From positions 1 through 41,275 of the forward strand of contig DASWHX010000188.1 of assembly GCA_036397995.1 (NCBI GenBank): a stretch of DNA of 41,275 bases, written 5' to 3'. The position numbers were made by a program, and so were the translations under genes. Below are positions 24,918 through 33,540 of this stretch, one piece after another; within the stretch, counting starts at the first letter, position 1, and each line of letters starts with the position of its first letter. This DNA is from DASWHX01 sp036397995. GTDB lineage: Bacteria; Bacteroidota; Bacteroidia; Cytophagales; Cyclobacteriaceae. The notes under the pieces are model-generated. The model made no database searches. It worked only from the letters and a program-made list of their open reading frames with translations, and was not told where the DNA came from.

Positions 24918-25505
24918 ATGCTGATAAACGAAAAAGCGTCCAGAAAACATCAGATTGAATCTGAAGCAACCCAAATGTTCCGATCGAAGGGATATGCCGG
25001 GTCATCTATGCGGGATCTGGCAGCTAATTTAGGCATAGAGGCGGCAAGCCTGTATTCGCATGTGAAGTCTAAGGAGGAAATCCTGCAAAAAATTTGTTTT
25101 CGCATTGCTCAAAATTTTCTTGAAGTTTTACAAAAAGTACTTGCAGATAAGAAGCGGCCTATAGAGAGTCTTCGGGAGGCTATTATAATGCACTGCCTTG
25201 TTATGACCCGCGATGTATCTGCATCGGCAGTTTTCTGGAATGAATGGAAACACCTGAGCGGAAAATCCAAAGAAGAATTTATCCAAATGAAAACTAAATA
25301 TGAGGATGTTTTTATTTCTTTAATTAGTGAGGGAATAAATTCGGGAGAGATACGAAGCATTGACTCTAAATTTGCTGCCCTGACAATTTTGTCTTCACTC
25401 AATTGCATTCATACCTGGTATAAACCCGATGGGAATTTAGCACCAAGACAGGTTGGAGAGGAATTGGCAGGCATGTTACTTTCTGGAATTCAAAATAAAA
25501 AGTAA
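24918..25505 (+). CDS. TetR-family regulator of the paa/alkB operon
   Basis: A 195-residue TetR protein. The N-terminal HTH spans about residues 10-57: FRSKGYAGSSMRDLAANLG, then AASLYSHVKSKEEIL. The remaining helices form the ligand-binding/dimer domain (ESLREAIIMHCLVM, SASAVFWNEWKHL). Its stop is 5 bases before paaA, and an operator-like palindrome sits in its promoter, so it probably represses itself and the whole downstream operon until a phenylacetyl-CoA-like or acyl-CoA ligand appears. The position matches PaaR-type regulators, but the ligand cannot be read from sequence. Confidence 0.85.
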   Translation: MLINEKASRKHQIESEATQMFRSKGYAGSSMRDLAANLGIEAASLYSHVKSKEEILQKICFRIAQNFLEVLQKVLADKKRPIESLREAIIMHCLVMTRDVSASAVFWNEWKHLSGKSKEEFIQMKTKYEDVFISLISEGINSGEIRSIDSKFAALTILSSLNCIHTWYKPDGNLAPRQVGEELAGMLLSGIQNKK

Positions 25506-25510
25506 AAAAT

Positions 25511-26500
25511 ATGTACGGAGGAGGCAACATTTTCGAACCCATTAACCAAAACGAGCTGCTCAAAGACCAAGATCCTATCAAACTTGCAGAGTTTGAATCA
25601 AGAATTGAACGTGGGGAAAAGATTGAACCTGCAGACTGGATGCCGAAGCTTTACAGAAAGCAGCTCATCAGGATGATCGAGCAGCATGCACACAGTGAAA
25701 TAATCGGTGCGTTACCGGAAGGCACATGGATAACGCGCGCTCCCGGATTCAAAAGAAAAATGGCTTTGATGGCAAAAGTGCAGGACGAAGTAGGGCATGC
25801 GCAGCTTCTCTACAGCGCGGCGGAGACTTTGGGGAAATCCAGAGAAGATATGATCTCCGATTTGATAACCGGAAAGTCAAAATATTCCAACATTTTCAAT
25901 TACCCGGCTTATACGTGGGCTGATTCCTGTTTTATTAGTTGGCTGGTAGATGCAGGGGCCATCGTAAACCAGGTGGCGAATTCGAAAGGAAGTTACGGCC
26001 CTTATTGCAGGGCACTGGAAAGGATTTGCATTGAAGAATCGTTCCATCTGAAGTACGGTCATCATTGTGTAATTCACATGGCCACCGGGACTGAAAAACA
26101 AAGAGAAATGATGCAGCAGGCTATTAATCGTTGGTGGGCTCCCATGATGCATTTCTTTGGACCTCCGGATAAGATGTCCGTGCATACAGAGATCCTAATG
26201 AAATGGAAAGTAAAGATGGCCTCAAATGATGAATGTAGACAACAATTTCTCGACATGTATGTACCCAAAATTTGGGAGTTGGGTCTCACCGTACCTGATC
26301 CGTTGCTAAGAAAAAATGAAGAGACTGGAGTTTGGGAATATACAGAACCTGATTGGGAAGAGTTTAAGCGGGTAATCAATGGTGACGGCCCATGTAATAA
26401 GGAAAGATTGGCAGTACGGAGAACCGCTGAAGAAAGAGGTCAATGGGTAAGAAATGCACTCCTCAAAGCAGAAAATGTTTACGCGATTCCACTCGCTTAA
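25511..26500 (+). CDS. paaA: 1,2-phenylacetyl-CoA epoxidase, catalytic subunit PaaA
   Basis: A 329-residue ferritin-like di-iron protein. Likely iron ligands are in HAHSE (E63), QDEVGHAQLL (E93, H96) and CIEESFHLKYGHH (E175/E176, H179). The opening MYGGGN and the ending AERGQWVRNAL-like block fit PaaA. Known role: oxygenates the aromatic ring of phenylacetyl-CoA to the 1,2-epoxide, with PaaC as structural partner and PaaE as reductase. First enzyme gene of the run, 5 bases after TetR and 6 before paaB. The ring-opening and beta-oxidation genes (paaZ, paaG, paaJ, paaK) are not in the window. Confidence 0.95.
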   Translation: MYGGGNIFEPINQNELLKDQDPIKLAEFESRIERGEKIEPADWMPKLYRKQLIRMIEQHAHSEIIGALPEGTWITRAPGFKRKMALMAKVQDEVGHAQLLYSAAETLGKSREDMISDLITGKSKYSNIFNYPAYTWADSCFISWLVDAGAIVNQVANSKGSYGPYCRALERICIEESFHLKYGHHCVIHMATGTEKQREMMQQAINRWWAPMMHFFGPPDKMSVHTEILMKWKVKMASNDECRQQFLDMYVPKIWELGLTVPDPLLRKNEETGVWEYTEPDWEEFKRVINGDGPCNKERLAVRRTAEERGQWVRNALLKAENVYAIPLA

Positions 26501-26506
26501 AAAGTT

Positions 26507-27124
26507 ATGGATTCACTTGATCCAAGAATAAATCGAATTGCAATTCCTGAAAAGTGGGACGGCGATTTCAAGAAGTCTTCTCTTGACCAGCTGGAGACTT
26601 TTGAAGTTTTCGTTCAACCCAAAGAAAATAAAGCCTTCCAGCATGAAGGTATTGTACATGCCTCGGACCTTGAACTTGCCTTTCTCTTTGCCAAGGAGCA
26701 ATTCAGCCGTAGATATACGTGCTCCGGCATGTGGGTTTGCAAAACCAGTGATGTTTATGTTAGTCCATATACAGAAGATGGCAAGACTGTGTATGAAATT
26801 AAATTACCGGTTGAACAAAATGGTGCTGCAGAAAAGCCTTATGAAATTTTCCATCTGTATAAAAGAGGTAAACAGCACAAGCACGTTGGCACAGTAAAAG
26901 CAAAATCTCACATTAACGCTATTAGGAACGCAGGAATTAACATTGAGGAAGCAAAGCCGGTTCTGAACATTTGGGTAATAGATTCGTCCAAGATTTATGC
27001 AAACAAAACTGAAGACGTTGATATCTGGAATACGCTTCCGGACAAACAGTTCAGGGATGCTATAGCTTACCGGGGGGCTGAAAAGATAAAAGAATATAAA
27101 TCAAGGGTAAAGAACAATGAGTGA
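26507..27124 (+). CDS. paaB: phenylacetyl-CoA epoxidase subunit PaaB, double-length form
   Basis: This protein has 205 residues, while the E. coli PaaB is about 95. Two tandem copies of the PaaB fold can be lined up: residues ~32-88 (TFEVFVQPKENKAFQHEG, then GMWVCKTSDVYVS) and ~111-167 (PYEIFHLYKRGKQHKHVG, then NIWVIDSSKIYAN). The second is the closer match to classical PaaB (YEVFVRGKQGLSHRHVG). A C-terminal helix region (170-205) follows. PaaB is a small, non-catalytic but essential subunit that bridges the PaaAC complex. Overlaps paaC by 8 bases. The doubling may be normal for this phylum; I cannot check here. Confidence 0.9.
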   Translation: MDSLDPRINRIAIPEKWDGDFKKSSLDQLETFEVFVQPKENKAFQHEGIVHASDLELAFLFAKEQFSRRYTCSGMWVCKTSDVYVSPYTEDGKTVYEIKLPVEQNGAAEKPYEIFHLYKRGKQHKHVGTVKAKSHINAIRNAGINIEEAKPVLNIWVIDSSKIYANKTEDVDIWNTLPDKQFRDAIAYRGAEKIKEYKSRVKNNE

Positions 27125-27863
27125 AGCGATAAGAGATTTATTATATAAGATGGCGGATGATGAGCTCATACTTGGTCATCGAAATTCTGAATGGACTGGA
27201 TTAGGGCCAATGCTTGAGGAGGACATCGCTTTTTCTTCAATGGCCCAGGACAAAGTTGGTCAAAGCCTGGCATTTTTTGAACTGTTACATTCCCTCGGTG
27301 AGTCAGAACCGGATACCGTTGCTTTCACCAGAAATGCTAATCAATTCCATAATTGTCAGTTCGTAGAACTACCTATTGGAGAGTATGATTTCAGTCTTGT
27401 GAGACATTTTTTATTTGATAATGCCGATTATCTGAGATTTAGTCACCTAAAAGACTCCGCTTACACTCCGCTTTCTGATTTGGCAAAGAAATTTATGGGG
27501 GAAGTGAAATATCATTTAATGCACGGCGAAATCTGGATGAAGAAACTGGCAAACGGAAATGAAGAAAGCCTTACCAGATTACAAAAAAGCCTTGATTATG
27601 CGTTTCCATTTGCCCTGGGGATTTTCGAAAAATCTGAGTTTGAAGATCAGTTAATTACTGATGGCATTTACAATGGCGAAGAATTCCTGAAAAATTTGTG
27701 GCTGGAAAAAATCCAGAATCAAATATCAAAAACACCACTCCAGCTAGATACTTCTGTTGAAGCTGTATTTGGAGGGCGAAAGGGTATGCATACGGAACAT
27801 CTACAACCTCTACTGGATGAGATGTCTGAAGTTTTCAAGGTTGATCCGGGGGCAGATTGGTAA
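27117..27863 (+). CDS. paaC: phenylacetyl-CoA epoxidase structural subunit PaaC
   Basis: A 248-residue ferritin-like helical protein. LGHRNSEWTGLGPMLEED and SSMAQDKVGQSLAFFELL match PaaC helices, and GEVKYHLMHGEIWM the later pair. PaaC binds PaaA and stabilises it. Its residues are not arranged as a full di-iron site, as known for the family. It starts 8 bases inside paaB and its stop shares one base with the paaD start (TAATG), so A-D are translationally linked. Confidence 0.93.
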   Translation: MSEAIRDLLYKMADDELILGHRNSEWTGLGPMLEEDIAFSSMAQDKVGQSLAFFELLHSLGESEPDTVAFTRNANQFHNCQFVELPIGEYDFSLVRHFLFDNADYLRFSHLKDSAYTPLSDLAKKFMGEVKYHLMHGEIWMKKLANGNEESLTRLQKSLDYAFPFALGIFEKSEFEDQLITDGIYNGEEFLKNLWLEKIQNQISKTPLQLDTSVEAVFGGRKGMHTEHLQPLLDEMSEVFKVDPGADW

Positions 27864-28345
27864 TGATTATAACTGAGGAGAAAATATTGCATTGGCTTGA
27901 GGAAGTTAAGGATCCTGAAATTCCCGTTCTTAGCCTTATTGAATTAGGCGTTATTACCGGCGTGGACATTGTGGATTCCCATGTAAAGGTTTCTATGACT
28001 CCAACCTTTGCCGGCTGCCCTGCAATAGATTACATGAAAAAAGATGTGATCCGGGTGTTACATGAAAAGGGCATTGAGAATGTTGAGGTAGAAGTTAGTT
28101 TTAAAAGCCAGTGGAACTCTAACATGATTACTGATAAAGGCAGGAAAGCATTGGAGGAATTTGGCCTTGCTCCACCTCCGAGGCATGATTTTATTATAGA
28201 CATCGATATTCTTCAGCATGTAAAATGTCCTTACTGCAGAAGTGAAGATACTGAAGTAAAATCCCCCTTTGGTCCAACGCTATGCCGGTCTATACATTAC
28301 TGCAATGGTTGCAAACAGGCATTCGAGCAATTCAAGCCAATTTAG
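27863..28345 (+). CDS. paaD: PaaD-like Fe-S assembly subunit (MIP18/DUF59 + zinc ribbon)
   Basis: The ATG at 27863, inside the TAATG overlap with paaC, gives 160 residues; a TTG six bases earlier is not needed. Residues 1-90 are an MIP18/DUF59 domain (VKDPEIPVLSLIELGVI, with the conserved Cys52 in FAGCPAIDYM), and 118-155 a zinc-ribbon with C122, C125, C147 and C150, plus C141. PaaD is thought to help assemble the iron-sulfur cluster of PaaE, and its presence beside paaABC completes the A-D group. A T7 run at 28362 after the stop is not part of a convincing terminator, so the transcript likely continues into the lipoprotein gene 55 bases on. Confidence 0.92.
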   Translation: MIITEEKILHWLEEVKDPEIPVLSLIELGVITGVDIVDSHVKVSMTPTFAGCPAIDYMKKDVIRVLHEKGIENVEVEVSFKSQWNSNMITDKGRKALEEFGLAPPPRHDFIIDIDILQHVKCPYCRSEDTEVKSPFGPTLCRSIHYCNGCKQAFEQFKPI

Positions 28346-28400
28346 AGCTGAAATTTTGTTGCTTTTTTTGCTACCTTTAAATTAAGAATCAACACAATGT

Positions 28401-28997
28401 ATGAAAAGGAAATTATTCATTGAGCTTTTTTTGTTTATAGCTTTCATCGCCATGGTATCAGGTTGCAACAACGCGAAGAAAGCCAGGGAAGCAGCGGAAT
28501 TAGACAGCCTGAAACAATTTTACCTGGTAGTAAAAGACAGTCTTGATTCAACCTGGAATTTTATGATAGCTGAAGACGATTTGAAGCTAACTTTTATGAA
28601 GCGCTTGCTGGAAGAAATTACTCACTCGAATTCTTACGATGAAGAAACAGTTAATTCTCTGGTGTCAAGAATCGAGGATGCACGTCTTATGCGCTATGAC
28701 CGCCAAAGTATGGGTAATCAGAACTTGATAGATGAATATGATTTTGCTATCAATTCCCTGATTAAAGAAATTACCGCGCTGGCCCGTTCGAACGCTCGCT
28801 ACCAGAATTTTCCTTCTATGGCTCAACTCATTGAATATATTCAGGAGACAGATGAAAGGGTGTTGTTACACCGCGTACATTATGATTTTTTTGCCAAAGA
28901 TTATAATAAGTTTATTAACGAACATGGTGAACTGGCGAAAGAGATTGATGGTGGCGATCCTCAAAATAAAGTTAACTTATTTCAAATTAGTGAATAA
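28401..28997 (+). CDS. helical lipoprotein upstream of alkB, function unknown
   Basis: A 198-residue protein with a lipoprotein signal: basic MKRK, hydrophobic segment, and lipobox VSGC with Cys22. The mature part is almost all helical and charged. A segment near residues 155-175 (RVHYDFFAKDYNKFIN) recalls the LemA-type helix pattern, but I do not claim that family. It starts 55 bases after paaD, and its stop is 3 bases before the alkB start, so it is most simply a partner of AlkB at the membrane, perhaps for substrate delivery. That role is inference from position. Confidence 0.65.
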   Translation: MKRKLFIELFLFIAFIAMVSGCNNAKKAREAAELDSLKQFYLVVKDSLDSTWNFMIAEDDLKLTFMKRLLEEITHSNSYDEETVNSLVSRIEDARLMRYDRQSMGNQNLIDEYDFAINSLIKEITALARSNARYQNFPSMAQLIEYIQETDERVLLHRVHYDFFAKDYNKFINEHGELAKEIDGGDPQNKVNLFQISE

Positions 28998-29000
28998 GGA

Positions 29001-30089
29001 ATGAACCTTGGGAAGAAAATAGGGTTTTTCTCCGCTTTCATACTCCCCTTCCTATTATTGCTTGGTTCTTACCCACAGGGATATGGCTATTATCTGCCCC
29101 TTATTTTTTCATTCGTATTTTTACCCATTATTGATTTTCTGGTTGGTGAAGATAAAACCAATGTGCCAGATGATAAAATAGCTTTCATTTCCAAAGAAAA
29201 GTATTATAAAATTGTCCTCTTTATCTGGGTATTTGTTCAAACAGGCATTCTAACCTGGTGTTTTTATCACATTACTTACAAGCATCTTGAAACCTACGAA
29301 TGGATTGGCTTCATTTTAGGAGCATCTTATGTAACCGGAGGCATAGGGATAACAGTTGCACACGAACTTGGACACAAAAATTCGAAACTGCAACGGTTTT
29401 ACAGCAAAGTATTGCTAATGCAGGTTTGCTATATGCATTTTATCATTGAGCATAACCAGGGACATCATGTGCATGTTGCTACCCCTGTGGATCCCGCAAC
29501 TGCCAGGAAGGGGGAAAATTTTTATGCCTTCTGGGTCAAATCAGTATTTATGGGGTATTTTCACGCTTGGCAGATTGAGATCAAGAGACTTGAAAAAAGT
29601 GGAATTAATAAAGTTAGCATCCAAAATAGAATGATTTGGTACACCCTGGCCCCCATTTTATTCGCAGGAATATTTACTTTATTTTTTTCAATTGTTTCCG
29701 GAAGAATTGTATTTGAAATTCCAATATTTTTCTTCGTTCAAAGCTTATTTGGATTCACACTACTTGAGCATGTAAATTATATTGAGCATTATGGGATTAC
29801 ACGGAAGGAAATTGAACCGGGTAAATTCGAAAGAGTTACTCCCCAGCACTCCTGGAATGCTAATCACCTGCTGAGTAATTTTTTTCTGTTTCAATTACAA
29901 AGACACTCTGATCACCATATCAATGCTACAAAGCCTTACCAGGTTCTAAAACAGTACGATGAAAGTCCCCAGCTGCCCGCAGGTTATCCTACTATGGTCA
30001 TACTCAGCTTACTTCCCCCCTTTTGGTTCAGAGTTATGGACAAGAGATTAGAAAATCATCTGCAATTGGCCGGAAAGAGCGTCGCTTAA
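29001..30089 (+). CDS. alkB: alkane 1-monooxygenase (AlkB-type membrane di-iron hydroxylase)
   Basis: A 362-residue membrane protein with about six transmembrane helices. All diagnostic histidine motifs are present: HELGHK (121-126), EHNQGHH (150-156), NYIEHYG (259-265, the HYG motif) and LQRHSDHH (299-306). The family hydroxylates medium- to long-chain alkanes at the terminal carbon with O2 and electrons from rubredoxin and rubredoxin reductase; neither gene is in the window. As the last gene of the paa run, directly after a lipoprotein gene, it is probably under the same TetR control. PaaE could be its reductase, which is inference. Substrate may be an alkane or another membrane-soluble chain. 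Confidence 0.93.
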   Translation: MNLGKKIGFFSAFILPFLLLLGSYPQGYGYYLPLIFSFVFLPIIDFLVGEDKTNVPDDKIAFISKEKYYKIVLFIWVFVQTGILTWCFYHITYKHLETYEWIGFILGASYVTGGIGITVAHELGHKNSKLQRFYSKVLLMQVCYMHFIIEHNQGHHVHVATPVDPATARKGENFYAFWVKSVFMGYFHAWQIEIKRLEKSGINKVSIQNRMIWYTLAPILFAGIFTLFFSIVSGRIVFEIPIFFFVQSLFGFTLLEHVNYIEHYGITRKEIEPGKFERVTPQHSWNANHLLSNFFLFQLQRHSDHHINATKPYQVLKQYDESPQLPAGYPTMVILSLLPPFWFRVMDKRLENHLQLAGKSVA

Positions 30090-30200
30090 ATAATAAAGAT
30101 TAGGATTTCGAAGTGCTTCTAAAGAAGTTTATTTGTCAGGTATGATCTGCCTGGATTAAGGATCAAAATATATTCATCAAAGAATATTCAGGAAAAGTTC

Positions 30201-31049
30201 TCAGGCGATGACTCTGGATGGATGCGAATATATATTGAAGTAATTCTCTTTAAGAAAACCTACCAGGGTGATGCCAAATCTTTCTGCCAGATCAACAGCA
30301 AGACTCGAAGGAGCTCCAACTGCCGCCATTATTGGAATTCCTGCCACTACCGATTTTTGAACAAGTTCAAAGCTAGCCCGTCCGCTCACCAGAAGCAGAT
30401 AATTATACAGAGGGATCTTCCTTTCAAAGACCATCGCTCCAATCAATTTATCCAAAGCATTATGCCTGCCAATGTCTTCGCGCATAATAACCAGGTCTCC
30501 GTCAGGCCTAAAGAGTGCTGAAGCATGTAAACCCCCGGTATGCTCAAAAACTGACTGTGATTTTCTCAACTTTTCGGGTAAGGAAGTTAGAGTTGCCCGG
30601 CTCAATACCGGTTTGGCCGGGGGTATGATTGCACAATCGCGAATTTCCAGGGAATCAATGGAAGTTTTTCCACAAACTCCACAACTTGAATTCGTATAGA
30701 AGTTTCTTTCGAGAGGCAGCAAGTTTGGGGTTATTTCATAAGCCAGTTCTACACGCACAACATTTTCAGCTTCCTCCTGCTTTCCTGTATCCTGACAAAA
30801 ATGGATATCGGCTATATCATCATAACTTTTGATGATTCCTTCATTAAACAACAAACCCGTGGCCAATTCATAATCATTACCTGGCGTTCTCATAGTGACG
30901 GTAATAGCTCTCTGAACTCTCTCCTCTTTCTTTCCGAAGCCAAGTCTGATTTCAAGAGGTTCTTCAACTGCGACAAGGTCAATTTTCCTTTCAGTCTGGT
31001 TTTCTGAAAATCTATCTACTTTAACATTGAATACAGAAGGCTTAGACAT
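30201..31049 (-). CDS. fdhD: FdhD, sulfurtransferase for formate dehydrogenase maturation
   Basis: A 282-residue FdhD. The catalytic cysteine pair is C123 and C126 in SSCGVCGK. The ELATGLLFNEGII and MREDIGRHNALDKLIGAMV blocks are the conserved core. FdhD passes sulfur from the IscS cysteine desulfurase to the molybdenum cofactor of formate dehydrogenase. It begins in the stop codon of fhs (one-base overlap) and is thus co-expressed with it. No formate dehydrogenase gene is visible here, so its client must be encoded elsewhere. Confidence 0.95.
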   Translation of the reverse strand: MSKPSVFNVKVDRFSENQTERKIDLVAVEEPLEIRLGFGKKEERVQRAITVTMRTPGNDYELATGLLFNEGIIKSYDDIADIHFCQDTGKQEEAENVVRVELAYEITPNLLPLERNFYTNSSCGVCGKTSIDSLEIRDCAIIPPAKPVLSRATLTSLPEKLRKSQSVFEHTGGLHASALFRPDGDLVIMREDIGRHNALDKLIGAMVFERKIPLYNYLLLVSGRASFELVQKSVVAGIPIMAAVGAPSSLAVDLAERFGITLVGFLKENYFNIYSHPSRVIA

Positions 31050-32719
31050 TATGATAAACCTATTACATTTCCATTTTTATCAATATCAATATTTTCCGCC
31101 GCCGGCCTGGCAGGCAATCCCGGCATTCGCAGCATTTTCCCGGTTATAGGGATTAAAAATCCAGCCCCTGCTGCAATCTCAATTTCCCTAACCGTTATCT
31201 TGAACCCTTCCGGTCTCCCAAGAAGTTTTGTATCATCAGATAAAGAGTTCTGTGTCTTAGCGATGCAAACCGGTAACTTTTCCAAACCTAATCGTTTTAC
31301 TTTATTTAAATCCAGTTTAGCTTTCTCAAGGTACGAAATTGAACCGGCACCATAAATTTTCCTGGCAACAGTTTCGATTTTTTCTTCAACAGAGAGATTC
31401 CAGTCGTAAACAGGAGTAAAATCTGATTTACAGTCTTTAATATTATCAATTACTTGTTTAGCCAAGTCCGTTGCGCCATCACCTCCTGCTTCCCACCCGC
31501 GACATTCGGCCACTCTTACGTTTTTGTTTATGCATAATTGTTTTAGAAATTCCAGTTCTTCCCTCGAATCACTTACGAACCTATTTATTGCAACTACTGC
31601 CGGCACTCCGTAATGGTTCATGTTCTCTAAATGTTTTTCAAGGTTTAGCGAGCCTTTTTTCAAGGCATCCATATTTGGTGTTAACAATTCCTCACGCTTC
31701 TGGCCACCGTGATATTTCAAGGCCCGAACAGTTGCTACCAGTACGATAGTTTTTGGTGAAAGTCCGGAGTAGGCGCATTTAATGTCTAAGAATTTTTCCG
31801 CGCCTAAATCCGCACCAAAGCCTGCTTCAGTCACTACATAATCGGTTAGAGATAAGCCCATTTTTGTGGCGACTACCGTGTTTGTACCCTGGGCAATATT
31901 AGCGAATGGCCCACCATGAATAATAGCAGGATTGTTTTCCAAAGTTTGAACCAGATTCGGCTTTATAGCGTCCTTCAGCAAAACAGTCATTGCACCGTTT
32001 GCTTTAAGATCCCTTGCGTAAATCGCCTTCCCTCCAAAGGTATCTCCAACATATATATTGCCCATCTTGTTTTTCAGATCCATCAGGTCTTCGGATAGGC
32101 AAAGAATTGCCATTACTTCTGAGGCCGCGGTAATATCAAAGCCTGCTTCACGCAGGAATCCATTTGACTTCCCTCCCAGTCCGGTAACCACGTGTCTAAG
32201 AGCTCTGTCATTCATGTCCATCACTCTTTTCCAGGTTACGGTTCGGGGATCCAAGCCAAGATTGTTCTCTAAATTCTGAATATTATTATCGATTAAAGCT
32301 GCCAGTAAATTGTTCGCCTTTTCGATGGCGGAAAAATCTCCGGTAAAATGAAGGTTTATATCTTCCATTGGAATAACCTGGGAATAACCACCACCTGCCG
32401 CGCCGCCTTTCATTCCAAACACCGGACCTAAAGACGGTTCTCTTAATACAACGACCGCTTTTTTTCCGATTTTATTTAAGCCGTCAGCCAGAGCAATAGA
32501 AGTTGTAGTTTTACCCTCACCCGGAGGAGTTGGAGTAATTGCTGAAACTAAAATCAGGTTTCCTTTTTGCCATTTTTCCTTATTAATATAATGTAACGGT
32601 ACTTTAGCTTTGAACTGACCGAAATATTCCAGGTCTTTTTCCACAATTCCAAGGTTTCCGGCAATCTCGTCAATTCTTAAAGGTTTAGCTGCCTGAGCAA
32701 TCTGTAAATCACTTTTCAT
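31049..32719 (-). CDS. fhs: formate-tetrahydrofolate ligase
   Basis: The ATG at 32719 gives 556 residues; a TTG two codons upstream is the only longer option. P-loop TPTPPGEGKTTT (63-73) near the N-terminus is the FTHFS signature, and the second conserved block VPAVVAINRFVSD is present. The enzyme joins formate to tetrahydrofolate using ATP, giving 10-formyl-THF for purines and formyl-Met tRNA, and it links to one-carbon and serine/glycine metabolism. Overlapping fdhD by one base couples formate activation with formate dehydrogenase maturation. A CTAATCGTTAG sequence (32738-32748) lies near the start on the other side of the promoter region. Confidence 0.95.
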   Translation of the reverse strand: MKSDLQIAQAAKPLRIDEIAGNLGIVEKDLEYFGQFKAKVPLHYINKEKWQKGNLILVSAITPTPPGEGKTTTSIALADGLNKIGKKAVVVLREPSLGPVFGMKGGAAGGGYSQVIPMEDINLHFTGDFSAIEKANNLLAALIDNNIQNLENNLGLDPRTVTWKRVMDMNDRALRHVVTGLGGKSNGFLREAGFDITAASEVMAILCLSEDLMDLKNKMGNIYVGDTFGGKAIYARDLKANGAMTVLLKDAIKPNLVQTLENNPAIIHGGPFANIAQGTNTVVATKMGLSLTDYVVTEAGFGADLGAEKFLDIKCAYSGLSPKTIVLVATVRALKYHGGQKREELLTPNMDALKKGSLNLEKHLENMNHYGVPAVVAINRFVSDSREELEFLKQLCINKNVRVAECRGWEAGGDGATDLAKQVIDNIKDCKSDFTPVYDWNLSVEEKIETVARKIYGAGSISYLEKAKLDLNKVKRLGLEKLPVCIAKTQNSLSDDTKLLGRPEGFKITVREIEIAAGAGFLIPITGKMLRMPGLPARPAAENIDIDKNGNVIGLS

Positions 32720-32839
32720 TTTCAAGGTTTAGGTTTCCTAATCGTTAGTTTTAGAGAGGCTAATATTACAACATTCATTTGAAAAAATAATCCAACTGAC
32801 TTGGTGGATTTATGCCTTTATTATGTAGAAATTTGATTT

Positions 32840-33532
32840 ATGAATCCAAATGTACCCCACTTCATCAGTTATATGTTTGTACTGATTACTGCAGCAACTG
32901 TTTACATGGTTTATTATGGAGTTAGACTAACAGATAAGAAAATAGCCGGCAAAGTATTACTAATTATTATTGCCTGGTTAATTCTTACCGGGATTCTTAG
33001 TGCTTCGGGTTTTTACCTTGAAGTAGAAAAACAGCCGATTAGGTTTTTCCTGGCAGCTCCGGCAATAGTGCTGACAATAATCATCTTGTTCATAATTCCT
33101 TCAACAAGAAAATTTCTAAAAGGGTTATCTCTCGAAGTATTTACCTATTTAAGCGCCATCAGGATTCCGGTTGAAATCACGCTTTGGTGGTTATACTTAT
33201 ACAACCAGGTTCCTGTGGAGATGACCTTTGAGGGAAGGAATTTTGATATTTTAGCTGGAATAACGGCACCAATAATTGCCTATTTTGTCTTCACCAAAAA
33301 GAAATGGAGTACGAATATTGCCTACACATGGAATATTGTTAGTCTCTTGCTCCTTGTTAACATTATTGCACATGCTTTTCTTTCACTCCCCACACCCTTT
33401 CAGCAATTGGCATTTGAGAATCCTAACTGGGGAATTCTATATTTCCCCTATCTATGGCTGGCAAGTTTTGTAGCACCCGTTGTTTTATTTACCCACCTTG
33501 TTTCTATTTACCAACTCAGGAAGGGATCATAG
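32840..33532 (+). CDS. polytopic membrane protein, function unknown
   Basis: A 230-residue protein with about seven transmembrane helices (around 7-27, 38-60, 69-89, 107-127, 135-152, 160-180, 200-222) separated by short loops; no enzyme motif is visible. It is divergent from fhs and converges with the M3 peptidase gene, separated by 8 bases. I do not recognise the family. Confidence 0.65.
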   Translation: MNPNVPHFISYMFVLITAATVYMVYYGVRLTDKKIAGKVLLIIIAWLILTGILSASGFYLEVEKQPIRFFLAAPAIVLTIIILFIIPSTRKFLKGLSLEVFTYLSAIRIPVEITLWWLYLYNQVPVEMTFEGRNFDILAGITAPIIAYFVFTKKKWSTNIAYTWNIVSLLLLVNIIAHAFLSLPTPFQQLAFENPNWGILYFPYLWLASFVAPVVLFTHLVSIYQLRKGS

Positions 33533-33540
33533 CCGGCAAA

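Noticed and set aside
28362..28369. T-run after paaD as a terminator
   Set aside because: No stable hairpin precedes it; the only pairing is 3-5 bases with a long loop.
30100..30200. Hairpin-like CTTC/GAAG and CAGG/CCTG pairs after alkB as terminators
   Set aside because: Stems of 4 bases with no T-run in the right place.
32738..32748. CTAATCGTTAG upstream of fhs as a second TetR operator
   Set aside because: It shares TCGTTAG and CTAA with the paa-operon palindrome but the spacing is three bases shorter, so the same dimer is unlikely to bind both.
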